DNA from: Shewanella khirikhana
GTDB lineage: Bacteria > Pseudomonadota > Gammaproteobacteria > Enterobacterales > Shewanellaceae
Assembly: GCF_003957745.1 (NCBI RefSeq)
Contig: NZ_CP020373.1
Coordinates: forward strand, 1,922,001-1,986,000
Reading direction: 5' to 3'
Length of the DNA: 64,000 nucleotides
Position numbers and translations under genes: made by a program. The notes under the pieces are model-generated. The model was not told the origin of the DNA. It ran no database searches and worked only from the letters and a program-made list of their open reading frames with translations. Below are positions 51,644-60,091 of the stretch, piece by piece (within the stretch, counting starts at the first letter, position 1; each line of letters begins with the position of its first letter).

Positions 51644-52849
51644 TCATTTTGAGCTGATTAACGCCACATCGATTCCTAAAGCCCTGAGGGTGGCATCGTC
51701 GGCAAAGCCATCGGGAACAAGCTGATTTTTAGACTGAAAATCTCGGATTGCTGTGCGGGTCTTGCCACCAATCACCCCATCGGCTGTACCTATGTCATAA
51801 CCAAGCTCAATCAGTTTGGTTTGCATGGTTTTGATGCCATCCCGGGTGCGTCTTGGCTGGATAGGCGCAGGCACATTCAAAGGTGATGCGCCCATTATCC
51901 GATCGGCCAGATGCCCCACCGCCAGCGCATAAAACTCTGAGCGATTCCAGCGCTGGATAACTTCAAAGTTGCTGTAGCCAAGGAAAGCAGGCCCGGTGTG
52001 ACCCGCAGGAACGTAGAGCGCCGCCTGCATCTCGAGGGCTGGCACCAAAGCGCCATTGGCCTGTTTGAAGCCAAGCTCGCGCCAGACACTGAGTGGCTGC
52101 TTGTGGCTTCTGCCAAGGTGGGCAAAATTATAGTGTTTTGGCAACATCACTTCACGGCCCCAGCGCTCGTTGCGCTGCCAGCCCAAGTGCATCAGGAAGT
52201 TGGCCGCCGAGGTCAGGGCATCGTCTGTGCTGTTCCACAGATCCACCTTGCCATTGCCATCACCATCGACGGCATATTCAAGGAAAGTGGTTGGCATAAA
52301 CTGGGTGTGACCCATGGCACCGGCCCAGGAGCCTACCATGATATTGGCACTCAAATCGTATTTGTCAGCCAGCCGCAGAGCCTGCAAAAGCTCGGTGGTA
52401 AAGTAAGTGCTGCGGCGCGCATCGCAGGCGAGAGTCGCCAGCGAATCCAGCACAGGCATTTTGCCTTTATAGCCACCAAAGTTGGTTTCAAGCCCCCAGA
52501 ATGCCAGCAAATACTGTGGTGGCACCCCGTATTCCTGCTTCAGTTTCGCCAGCAGTTTGCCATGGGTTTTTAGCAGCTTGCGGCCTTCTTCAATGCGCCG
52601 GTCGGTGACCCGCTTATTAAAGTAATCGGCAAAAGTTTGGGTAAATTCGGGCTGGCTGCGGTCGAGCTCAACCACCCGTTCTATGGGTTTGATGGCATCG
52701 AGATAATTGACGCGTGCAGGGCTGATCCCCGCTTCCTGCGCCTGTTGTTTCAGGTTGGCAATACAGCTCTCAAATGGCAGGGATTCGGCGCCAGCAGAAA
52801 ACTGCGCCAGTAAACTCAATGATGAGGCCAGGATGAATGGATACTTCAA
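51644..52849 (-). CDS. Lytic murein transglycosylase, MltB family
   Basis: 401 aa. Signal peptide (MKYPFILASSLSLLAQFSAGA-ES), no lipobox. The SLT_2 catalytic domain has the catalytic Glu in LLAFWGLETNFGGYKG and the conserved GSWAGAMGHTQFMPTTFLEYAVDGDGNGKVDLWNS; a C-terminal PG_binding_1 domain follows (about 335-400, TRDGIKTMQTKLIELGYDIGTADGVIGGKTRTAIRDFQ). It cleaves the glycan strands of peptidoglycan, forming 1,6-anhydro ends, and should be a soluble periplasmic relative of membrane-bound MltB. The start is TTG with GGAGGAG eight bases upstream. Confidence 0.94.
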   Translation of the reverse strand: MKYPFILASSLSLLAQFSAGAESLPFESCIANLKQQAQEAGISPARVNYLDAIKPIERVVELDRSQPEFTQTFADYFNKRVTDRRIEEGRKLLKTHGKLLAKLKQEYGVPPQYLLAFWGLETNFGGYKGKMPVLDSLATLACDARRSTYFTTELLQALRLADKYDLSANIMVGSWAGAMGHTQFMPTTFLEYAVDGDGNGKVDLWNSTDDALTSAANFLMHLGWQRNERWGREVMLPKHYNFAHLGRSHKQPLSVWRELGFKQANGALVPALEMQAALYVPAGHTGPAFLGYSNFEVIQRWNRSEFYALAVGHLADRIMGASPLNVPAPIQPRRTRDGIKTMQTKLIELGYDIGTADGVIGGKTRTAIRDFQSKNQLVPDGFADDATLRALGIDVALISSK

Positions 52850-53065
52850 AGCTTCAACTCCTCCGTGTGACCTGGGTCGGGCCGGGTGGCTAAAAAAAGG
52901 GACACAGGCGAACCCTCATCCTGCATGATGGCGTCCGCTATGGCAATTGTCGGAGCAAAAAACTCCTGCGAATACGCCATTTCATCATCAATCCGGCGTA
53001 AAACTCCTTGGGTTTGTCGTGGCATGCCTTATAATCAATGCATTAACAAACAAAGAGATCCCGCT

Positions 53066-53425
53066 ATGACTGAAATGCAAGGCGCGCTGAAAAGCTTCAT
53101 CGACAATGTCAAAGAGTCCCAAATGCTGTGGGGGCTTATGGATGCTGAAGGCGAAGGCTGGGTGGTATGTGACTCCAGCGAGTACGAAGAAACCGACGTC
53201 ATGCCGCTGTGGTCAAGCGAGGCCAAGGCCAGCGAGCATTGCACCGACGAATGGTCAACCTACAAGGCTACCGCCATTCCACTGGTTGAATTCCTCGAGT
53301 ACTGGGTTGAAGACCTGAATCACGATGGCGTGTTGGTTGGCGTAGACTGGCAGGCCAACGAAGAGTGTCTGGAGTGCGACCCAATCGATCTGGCTCAGTC
53401 ACTGGCGGAGATTGAAGCTGAGTGA
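53066..53425 (+). CDS. DUF2750-family protein
   Basis: 119 aa, acidic: MTEMQGALKSFIDNVKESQMLWGLMDAEGEGWVVCDSSEYEETDVMPLWSSEAKASEHCTDEWSTYKATAIPLVEFLEYWVEDLNHDGVLVGVDWQANEECLECD. The pattern of tryptophans and acidic residues fits the DUF2750 family; its function is unknown. I start at the ATG preceded by AAAGAGA; the longest frame is 60 codons longer with no support. Its last codons overlap the next gene (GTGA), so the two form an operon. Confidence 0.8.
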   Translation: MTEMQGALKSFIDNVKESQMLWGLMDAEGEGWVVCDSSEYEETDVMPLWSSEAKASEHCTDEWSTYKATAIPLVEFLEYWVEDLNHDGVLVGVDWQANEECLECDPIDLAQSLAEIEAE

Positions 53426-54069
53426 GTCAGGCGTTGCCCCTGGCAGAGGTGCCCTTCGATAAAAGGCATCTCTGCTGGTTTTGTGAAGAGCCCGCTGATG
53501 GGCTCTTTGCTTTTATCAGCCCTCGGGAGCGTGAAACGCCCTCCTGCGCCCTGCCCGCCTGTAAAGAATGTCGCCAACTCGCCAAAGGCCGAGAACTCGA
53601 CTCGCTGGCAGAATATCGCCAATGGGTAAAAGACGGGCTGCTGAAAAAATACGCCAGGCATCTCGCCATCGGCGTGAATTGGACCAAAGAAGAGCTGGAA
53701 GACTCAGGCTTCGATTGCAAAATTCTGGGCGGTTTTAAAAAAAGCGCCTGGTTTATGTATGAAGTGGCAAGAGACAGGGTGAATGCCCGCGGCTGGCCGG
53801 TGTCAGTCAATGGTGTGCCGCTGGACGACACATCAATGGCGCTGGCTTTTGAGCACGATGGATTGCAGTTCCCAAGCCTGGGTACAGCTGCTGCCCATTA
53901 CAGCCGGGTCCAGGGGCTGGATGAAGCCTTTTTATGTGCATTGGTTAAATTGCTCGGGCGCAACCGTTTTGGTTACGCACTGCGGTTGGCCGGGTTGTAT
54001 CGGGGCGCGGATAACAAGCAAAAACAGCAGTTTTTGCAAGAGCTTAAACAAGATGAGGGGGCGTATTAG
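53422..54069 (+). CDS. Hypothetical protein with two CxxC motifs
   Basis: 215 aa. The N-terminus holds CWFC (19-22) and CKEC (47-50), about 25 residues apart, a zinc-ribbon or HNH-like arrangement; the rest (about 70-215) is alpha-helical and charged. I do not recognise a family. It starts at a GTG overlapping the stop of the DUF2750 gene by four bases, so translation is coupled. Its last four bases overlap the last four of cheV on the other strand. Confidence 0.75.
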   Translation: MSQALPLAEVPFDKRHLCWFCEEPADGLFAFISPRERETPSCALPACKECRQLAKGRELDSLAEYRQWVKDGLLKKYARHLAIGVNWTKEELEDSGFDCKILGGFKKSAWFMYEVARDRVNARGWPVSVNGVPLDDTSMALAFEHDGLQFPSLGTAAAHYSRVQGLDEAFLCALVKLLGRNRFGYALRLAGLYRGADNKQKQQFLQELKQDEGAY

Positions 54070-55007
54070 GCAAGCACCTGCCGCAGTCGCTCCTGCACCA
54101 CTTCGACCAAGCGGTCTGGCTGAAACTTGGAAATAAACTTGTTGCAGCCCACCTTTTCCACCATGGCGTTGTTGAAGCTGCCACTCAGTGACGTATTGAG
54201 AGTAATGTACAAATCTTTCATACGGTTATCGCTTCGCACTTCATGGGTAAGCTTATAACCGTCCATCTCCGGCATCTCGGCATCTGTGATCATCATCAGC
54301 AGCTCTTTGGACACATCAATGCCCTCGTCCGCCCAGGACTTAAGCAATTGCAGCGCCTGCAAGCCATCACAAACTTCAATGATTTCCAGCCCAAGCTGGC
54401 CAAGGGTTTCTTTTACCTGCCGCCGGGCTGTGGAAGAGTCGTCCACCACCAACAGCTTACGTCCGGGCATTTCTGGTAACAGAGATTCATCGAGCACCCC
54501 TTCAGAGAGGCGCACATCGTAGTGAATGATTTCCGCCAGCACCTTTTCCACGTCGATGATGGAAACCAGTTGGGTCACTCCCTGATATTCCAGTCGGGTA
54601 ATGGCAGTGAGGTAATTGTTGCGGCCCGCGGTTTTGGGCGGCGGCATGATGTCGCTCCAGGTCATATTGACGATGTGCTCCACCTTGCCCACCAAAAAGC
54701 CCTGCACCGAGCGGTTGTATTCGGTGATGATAAGGTTGGCTTCGCCGTCCGCAGGCAGGGGCGAAAACCCAATGGCCTGGCGTAGATTAATCACAGGAAT
54801 AGACAAACCACGAATATTGGCCACGCCACTGATGCTGGGGTGGGCACCCGGCATAGAGCTTAAGTGAGGCAGCTTCACCACCTCTTTGACCTTGAACACA
54901 TTGATTGCAAACAGCTGCGTCGAATTTATCCGAAACAGCAACAACTCCAGCCGGTTTTCCCCTACCAACTGAGTGCGCTGATCAACGGTTTCAAGAATTT
55001 TGGCCAT
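54066..55007 (-). CDS. cheV: Chemotaxis coupling protein CheV
   Basis: 313 aa: a CheW-like domain (about 15-165: LELLLFRINSTQLFAINVFKVKEVV, SISGVANIRGLSIPVINLRQAIG), then a receiver domain (about 185-310: RKLLVVDDSSTARRQVKETLGQLGLEIIEVCDGLQALQLL, with the phosphoacceptor Asp in MMITDAEMPEMDG). CheV couples receptors to CheA like CheW, and the receiver gives adaptation. The ATG start (MAKILETVDQR) has GAAGAGA upstream; a GTG six codons earlier is less likely. No other chemotaxis genes are nearby. Confidence 0.95.
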   Translation of the reverse strand: MAKILETVDQRTQLVGENRLELLLFRINSTQLFAINVFKVKEVVKLPHLSSMPGAHPSISGVANIRGLSIPVINLRQAIGFSPLPADGEANLIITEYNRSVQGFLVGKVEHIVNMTWSDIMPPPKTAGRNNYLTAITRLEYQGVTQLVSIIDVEKVLAEIIHYDVRLSEGVLDESLLPEMPGRKLLVVDDSSTARRQVKETLGQLGLEIIEVCDGLQALQLLKSWADEGIDVSKELLMMITDAEMPEMDGYKLTHEVRSDNRMKDLYITLNTSLSGSFNNAMVEKVGCNKFISKFQPDRLVEVVQERLRQVLA

Positions 55008-55216
55008 AAAAACAGGTCTCTTCACGATGGGCGCAAACCGAAATTGTCACACCGAGTCTGCGCAAAGAAAGTGCCAACGCCCTAAATTATAGGCCTTTAA
55101 TACCACAGCAACCATGGCATGGCGCAATTTTGCCGTGCTTTGATGAGCTTTCGGGTGATCTTTTTTTGCAAGCCTTGCGTAAAGCCTGACAAACACCTCT
55201 CAGTAAAGGCCGCATC

Positions 55217-55741
55217 ATGAAAAAATTCGTCGTACTTTTAACACTTTGGATCCTGACCGGCTGCGCCGGTAAACCCATGCAGGTGATTCAGGACTTTAAT
55301 CTGGATAATTATCTGGGCACCTGGTACGAAATTGCCCGCATCGACAATCGATTTGAGCGCGGCCTCACTGAAGTCACAGCGCAGTATCGGCGCCAGGGCG
55401 ATGCTGTGCAGGTCATCAACCGCGGCTTTTCGGCGCAAAGTGGTGAGTGGCAGCAAGCCATAGGTAAGGCAAGATTTGTTTGCAGTGCCAACGAAGGCAG
55501 GCTTGAGGTCTCTTTCTTTGGCCCCTTTTACGGGGATTATCAAATCCTTGCTGCCACCAAGTCAGATGATGGCCGCTACCGCACCGCACTGGTGGCAGGT
55601 AACGATTTGGACTATTTATGGCTGCTCTCAAGACAGCGCTCACTGCAAGACGATGAGCTTAACCTCTTTAAAGAGAAAATTCGCGCCCTCGGCATTGAGC
55701 CAGACGAGCTGGTTTGGCTGACTCATTCGCCTGCACTGTAA
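55217..55741 (+). CDS. blc: Outer-membrane lipoprotein lipocalin Blc
   Basis: 174 aa. Lipobox LTGC (Cys16), then the bacterial lipocalin signature YLGTWYEIARIDNRFERGL and later VAGNDLDYLWLLSRQRSL. Blc binds fatty acids or lysophospholipids on the inner leaflet of the outer membrane and is often induced under starvation or stress. AAAGG lies upstream of the ATG. Single gene with a terminator downstream. Confidence 0.95.
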   Translation: MKKFVVLLTLWILTGCAGKPMQVIQDFNLDNYLGTWYEIARIDNRFERGLTEVTAQYRRQGDAVQVINRGFSAQSGEWQQAIGKARFVCSANEGRLEVSFFGPFYGDYQILAATKSDDGRYRTALVAGNDLDYLWLLSRQRSLQDDELNLFKEKIRALGIEPDELVWLTHSPAL

Positions 55742-55834
55742 CTTCCCCGCAGCGCCTAAGCTTCCAGCTTGAACCGCGGTGTCCAAGCAAGGTGATTTTC
55801 AATTAGCACCGAGGCTCATTTGAGTCGGCTATTG

Positions 55835-55860
55835 GCAGTTCGCAGTCTGCAGTTCGCAGT
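55835..55860. repeat. Short tandem repeats after blc
   Basis: GCAGTTCGCAGT at 55835-55846 and again at 55849-55860, then diverged copies (GTTGGCTGTCGGCAGTT) to 55876. The unit is about 14 bases with internal CAGT repetition. Noncoding. Confidence 0.75.
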
Positions 55861-55924
55861 TGGCTGTCGGCAGTTGTCACGGCGCTTTGAGGATTAAGGC
55901 CCCAAGAGCCACAGTTGAAGATTG

Positions 55925-55949
55925 AGGCATCGAGCGTCGATGCCTTTTT
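55925..55949 (+). terminator. Terminator after blc
   Basis: AGGCATCGA / TCGATGCCT stem with a GCG loop and T5. Confidence 0.88.
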
Positions 55950-55955
55950 GCTTCA

Positions 55956-56552
55956 TCACTGTTTGATAAATAGCCCCATTCCCGCTAGCCCCGGCAGTTC
56001 CCGCGCTGAAACGGCGCTTAACCCAAGCTCGCGTATCACGCCCAGAAATTCCTGGTGATTAAAGCGATTCTCCATTGGATGCTCGAAGAGTCGCCTGCTG
56101 ATGGGGTTACAAATGGCGGCGCGGTACAAGTCCCAGAAAAGAAACTGCCCTCCCGGCCGCAACACCCTTGCCACTTCGGCCAGAGCGTCCTGCCAGCGGG
56201 GAATATGATGGAACACCGCAAACTCGGCCACCAAATCAAAGCGACGGTCCGCAAAGGGCATATTGCAGGCATCGGCCTCGGTGAAATGGGCCCAGGATGC
56301 CTGTTGCCAGCGCGCGGCACTGATGGCAAGCATCTGGGCGTCCAAATCCATGGCAGTCACATTTTGCGCCCCCAGGCGCTCTTTTAGAAACTGCATTCCA
56401 AGACCGCCGCCACAGCCAATTTCAAGTGCATCGTCCACCACAGGTAATCCCTGACGGAACAAAGACAACAAGAGCCTCGCCTCCACGCTGGTTTGCAGCC
56501 AGGCGCGGCCCTTTGATGTCACGACGGCGCGTTCGGTTTGATTCAGTTTCAT
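55956..56552 (-). CDS. Class I SAM-dependent methyltransferase
   Basis: 198 aa, Rossmann fold. SAM-binding motif I is ALEIGCGGGLGMQFLKE, the acidic residue after strand 2 is in VTAMDLDAQML, and the fourth strand region is FDLVAEFAVFHHIPRWQDALAEVARVLRPGG. The substrate is unknown; it resembles UbiE-like small-molecule enzymes. Single gene, convergent with blc. Confidence 0.9.
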   Translation of the reverse strand: MKLNQTERAVVTSKGRAWLQTSVEARLLLSLFRQGLPVVDDALEIGCGGGLGMQFLKERLGAQNVTAMDLDAQMLAISAARWQQASWAHFTEADACNMPFADRRFDLVAEFAVFHHIPRWQDALAEVARVLRPGGQFLFWDLYRAAICNPISRRLFEHPMENRFNHQEFLGVIRELGLSAVSARELPGLAGMGLFIKQ

Positions 56553-56632
56553 TGATGCTCCGAAGGTAAATTCTGATCCGCTTTGGCGTCCAATACGTAA
56601 AACACTCCAGAAAAGTTTACCTTGGAGCCTCT

Positions 56633-57187
56633 ATGCAACTGGCGCTGTTCCCACTACCTGTTTGTCTGCTTCCCGGCGGCACCACCCAACTGCGGATTTT
56701 CGAGCCCAGATATAAGCGGCTGGTGAGTGAATCCTTAAGCACAGCTCAGGGATTTGCCCTGTGCATGCTGGGGGAAGACAATCAGCCGTTGCCAGTGGCC
56801 ACCCGCGCCGAAATCGTTGATTTTGAAACCCTGGAAGATGGTCTGCTCGGCATTACCGTCCACGGAAAAGAGCGGCTGGAAGTGCTCTCGTGGCAAAGTG
56901 AATCCGATGGACTGAAGCGCGGCACTGTACGTACCCTGCCCCCTTGGCCACAGCAGCAGTTAACCGAAGATTATAGGGTGCTGAGCGACAAACTTACTGA
57001 GTTATTTCAAGCTTATCCGCGCCAAAATGCCTTTTTCGAGCAAGCCGATTTTAACAACCTCACCTGGGTGTGTCAGCGCTGGCTGGAAATACTGCCGATT
57101 GGTCTTGAACACAAGCAGCGCTGCTACCGAGAAGACAATGCCGAACTCACCCTGACTCTGCTTGAGCAAATTTTCGAAAAAGACTGA
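56633..57187 (+). CDS. Stand-alone LON N-terminal (substrate-binding) domain protein
   Basis: 184 aa: MQLALFPLPVCLLPGGTTQLRIFEPRYKRLVSE, GFALCMLGED and EDGLLGITVHGKERLEV fit the LON_substr_bdg (PUA-like) domain that starts Lon protease, but here alone, without ATPase or protease. Such proteins are common in gammaproteobacteria; their role is unknown. GGAG precedes the ATG. Single gene. Confidence 0.9.
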   Translation: MQLALFPLPVCLLPGGTTQLRIFEPRYKRLVSESLSTAQGFALCMLGEDNQPLPVATRAEIVDFETLEDGLLGITVHGKERLEVLSWQSESDGLKRGTVRTLPPWPQQQLTEDYRVLSDKLTELFQAYPRQNAFFEQADFNNLTWVCQRWLEILPIGLEHKQRCYREDNAELTLTLLEQIFEKD

Positions 57188-57322
57188 TCCAGACTGTCGC
57201 TGCCGGCGTATTGGCAATCATGTGCAGGACAAAGTGGCAAACCACAAGGCTTAGTCCTTTCGCCTGTGCAGCACCTAAGTTGGAATTAGGCATCACTTGG
57301 AACTTGGCATTATCGCCCTTGA

Positions 57323-57982
57323 ATGAGCAAAAACATGCAAATTTTCAGGCAAAATCAACGCGAGTCCCGCTATGATAGAAGCACAGCAACAACGCCTATC
57401 AGGGATATGCAGGACTCGGTACAGGATAACAGCGAAGACAGTCTGCGCGGCTTACTTGTGGCTGTGGCCAATCACAGAGACAAGGCAGCCTTTCGCGCAC
57501 TGTTTGACCATTTCGGCCCCAAAATCAAAGCCTTTGGTTTAGCTCGCCTTTCTCAGCAGGGGCTGGCGATGGATCTGGTGCAGGAAACCCTCACCACAGT
57601 CTGGATCAAAGCGCATCTGTTCGACGCCGATAAAGGCAATGTCAGCACCTGGGTTTACGCCATCATGCGGAACCAGTGCTTCGACATGTTAAGGCGCGTT
57701 AAACACAACCGTGAAGATGCGTTTGGGGATGACCTCTGGCCACTGTTTGAGGCCGACAGCAGCAGCGGCGAGTTTGGCGATCACAAACTCGATAACCTGC
57801 TCACTCAGTATTTATCTCGCCTGCCAAAGCTCCAACGGGAAGTGGTTCAGGGCATTTATCTGCAGGAACTCAGTCAACAGGAGTTGGCCGAGAAACTCGG
57901 CGTGCCCCTGGGCACCATCAAATCGCGGTTGCGATTGGGCCTGGAAAAGCTGAAAAGCCTGCTGGAGAAACACCATGATTAA
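57323..57982 (+). CDS. ECF sigma factor, ChrR-partner type
   Basis: 219 aa at the longest. Region 2 (about 45-115: AFRALFDHFGPKIKAFGLARL, DLVQETLTTVWIKAHLFDADKGNVSTWVYAIMRNQCFDMLRR) and region 4 (about 160-215: LPKLQREVVQGIYLQELSQQELAEKLGVPLGTIKSRLRLGLEKLK) are complete. With the ChrR gene overlapping by eight bases it is of the RpoE-ChrR class, which in Rhodobacter responds to singlet oxygen. The start is doubtful: 57323 has no ribosome site, and a TATGAT at 57371-57376 suggests that 57407 (MQDSVQDN, 191 aa) is the real start. I could not see the expected autoregulatory promoter motif. Confidence 0.9.
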   Translation: MSKNMQIFRQNQRESRYDRSTATTPIRDMQDSVQDNSEDSLRGLLVAVANHRDKAAFRALFDHFGPKIKAFGLARLSQQGLAMDLVQETLTTVWIKAHLFDADKGNVSTWVYAIMRNQCFDMLRRVKHNREDAFGDDLWPLFEADSSSGEFGDHKLDNLLTQYLSRLPKLQREVVQGIYLQELSQQELAEKLGVPLGTIKSRLRLGLEKLKSLLEKHHD

Positions 57983-58688
57983 ACACCACCCCAGCGACGA
58001 TATGTTGCTCGCCCACGCGGCGGGAGAAACCAGCCTTGGGCTTGCCATTGCGATTAGCGCTCACTGCGAAATGTGCAGTGAATGCGCCGCCAAAGTTGCC
58101 ACAATGCAAAGCCGGTTGGCACAGCACTTTTTACCCGAAACCCAGGCAGACGACGCTGAATGGCTGGGCATGGACAATCTGTTCGATGCCATCACCGCCG
58201 AAGACGATGCTGTTAGCCGTCACACCAGCGTCAAAGAGGTTATCGGCGAGAAACGCCAGAGCGTAGAGCACAGCAGGCCAATAGCCACGCAGGTCAAAGG
58301 TCAGGATTTCGCCCTGCCAGGGGCGTTTCGCCAGTTTGTCGACAACGCCGCTCTCGCCTCGGCCTGGAGCGGACTTGGCCATGTCAGCCGGATGCGGCTT
58401 AACACGCTGGATGGCAAGGCCAGAGCCAGTCTGCTGCACATAGCGGCTGGCGGTGAAATTCCCGAGCACACCCACAAGGGTCAGGAAATAACCCTGCTGC
58501 TCCACGGACACTTCAGCGATGAAATGGGTGACTACGCGCCGGGGGACTTTATGTTGACCGATGCCAGTCACCAACATACGCCCAAGACTCTGGATGGCTG
58601 CCTGTGCTACACCCTGGTGGATGCTCCGCTGCACTTCACCAAGGGGCTATCCAAGCTGTTAAACCCCATTGGCGAGCTGATTTACTGA
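57975..58688 (+). CDS. chrR: Anti-sigma factor ChrR
   Basis: 237 aa. The N-terminal zinc anti-sigma domain has H5 and the HxxxCxxC motif (H30, C34, C37 in SAHCEMCSECAAK). The C-terminal cupin domain (about 135-235) has EIPEHTHKGQEITLLLHGHFSDE. In Rhodobacter both domains bind zinc: the first holds the sigma factor, the second is needed for response to singlet oxygen. The start overlaps the sigma gene (ATGATTAA), so the pair is made in step. Confidence 0.93.
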   Translation: MIKHHPSDDMLLAHAAGETSLGLAIAISAHCEMCSECAAKVATMQSRLAQHFLPETQADDAEWLGMDNLFDAITAEDDAVSRHTSVKEVIGEKRQSVEHSRPIATQVKGQDFALPGAFRQFVDNAALASAWSGLGHVSRMRLNTLDGKARASLLHIAAGGEIPEHTHKGQEITLLLHGHFSDEMGDYAPGDFMLTDASHQHTPKTLDGCLCYTLVDAPLHFTKGLSKLLNPIGELIY

Positions 58689-58735
58689 CGCAGCATCTGC
58701 TGGCTGTTAATCACAAATCACACTCAAATCACAGA

Positions 58736-58757
58736 AAAGCGGGCAAATGCCCGCTTT
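58736..58757. terminator. Terminator between chrR and the SpmAB gene
   Basis: AAAGCGGGC / GCCCGCTTT stem with an AAAT loop, extendable by ACAG/CTGT. The T-run is short, so efficiency is uncertain. Confidence 0.7.
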
Positions 58758-58784
58758 ACTGTTTTCAGGTGAAAGTCAGTCATA

Positions 58785-60011
58785 TTAGCCGTAAAACCAA
58801 TAACATACGCCAATCGCTGCCAGAATACCGGCCACATCCGCCGTCAGGGCACAGCCTACCGCATGGCGGCTGTATTTGATCCCCACTGCACCAAAGTACA
58901 CCGCCAGCACGTAGAAAGTAGTTTCGGTTGAGCCCTGCAACACCGCCGCTAATCGGCCTGCGAAAGAATCCACCCCTTGATGCGCCATGGTTTCCAACAT
59001 CATCGCCCGGGCACCACTGCCGCTGAAAGGCTTCATCAGAGCCGTGGGCATGGCATCCACAAAGCGGGTGTCGAGACCAAACAGGCTCACAAGCCCGGCG
59101 ATGGCGGACAGCAGGTAATCCAGCGCACCGGACGAGCGCAGCAAACCAATGGCCAGCAGCATGGCGAGTAAAAACGGGATCAGCTTAATGGCCTGACCAA
59201 AACCCTCTTTGGCGCCTTCGATAAATTCATCATAAATTGCCACTTTGCGAATGCTCGCCCCCAGCACAAACACAAAAATCAGCGCCAGCAGCACCCCATT
59301 GCCCATCACGCCGGACACCCGGGCTATCTCATCGGCGGCCAGGGTGCCGAGGAAGAACACCAGCGCACTGAGCGAACCTATTCCCAGCGCGGCATACCCC
59401 AGCACCACAGTGGATAACAGAGGCAGCCGCTGCACCAGCGCCACCGCCAGCAAACCCGCCAGGGTGGATGCCGAGGTGGCCAATAAAATCGGTAAAAACA
59501 CATCGGCGGGTGATGCGGCCCCTTGCTGAGCACGGTACAAAAAGACAGTGACCGGAACCAGCGTGACCGACGAGGTGTTGAGTACCAAAAACAGGATTTG
59601 TGCGTTGCTGGCGGTGTCTTTAAGCGGGTTGATGCTTTGCAGGTCGTTCATGGCCTTGAGGCCAAGCGGCGTAGCGGCATTATCGAGCCCAAGCAGGTTG
59701 GCGGTGAGGTTCATGGTCACACTGCCAAACGCTGGATGCCCCCTTGGCACGTCCGGCATCAGCCTGGCAAGCAGCGGCTCGGTTACCCGGGCAAGCATAG
59801 CCACCATACCTGCCTTCTCACCAACCCGCATCAGCCCCATCCACAGCGCCAATACCCCTATCAGGCCGAGGGCAATTTCAGCCGCCAACTTAGCACTGGC
59901 AAACAACCCTTCCACGGCGGTACTCAGGACACTGGTGTCCCCCTGCCCCAAGCGCAGCAATATTGCCAGCAAACTCGCGCTAAAAAACGCCAACCAAACC
60001 CGGTTCAGCAA
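58785..60011 (-). CDS. SpmA-SpmB fusion (nucleoside-recognition family membrane protein)
   Basis: 408 aa, about nine to ten membrane segments, formed by two fused Gate-type domains. The first half (1-200) matches SpmA (GHPAFGSVTMNLTANLLGLDNAATPLGLKAMNDLQ), the second (230-408) SpmB (ATEIARV-type loops, PTALMKPFSGSGARAMMLE, QGSTETTFYVLAVYFGAVGIK). In Bacillus the separate proteins are needed to dehydrate the spore core. Fused forms are found in non-sporulating proteobacteria, where the role is unknown; a transport function is likely. The start is TTG, preceded by GGGAG. Confidence 0.9.
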   Translation of the reverse strand: MLNRVWLAFFSASLLAILLRLGQGDTSVLSTAVEGLFASAKLAAEIALGLIGVLALWMGLMRVGEKAGMVAMLARVTEPLLARLMPDVPRGHPAFGSVTMNLTANLLGLDNAATPLGLKAMNDLQSINPLKDTASNAQILFLVLNTSSVTLVPVTVFLYRAQQGAASPADVFLPILLATSASTLAGLLAVALVQRLPLLSTVVLGYAALGIGSLSALVFFLGTLAADEIARVSGVMGNGVLLALIFVFVLGASIRKVAIYDEFIEGAKEGFGQAIKLIPFLLAMLLAIGLLRSSGALDYLLSAIAGLVSLFGLDTRFVDAMPTALMKPFSGSGARAMMLETMAHQGVDSFAGRLAAVLQGSTETTFYVLAVYFGAVGIKYSRHAVGCALTADVAGILAAIGVCYWFYG

Positions 60012-60091
60012 GCCAACTCCCCCAATTCAGGCAACAAGGCACGGGTGAATTCTGATATACTCCGGCCATTCGCGTTAAGCTCTCAGCGGTT

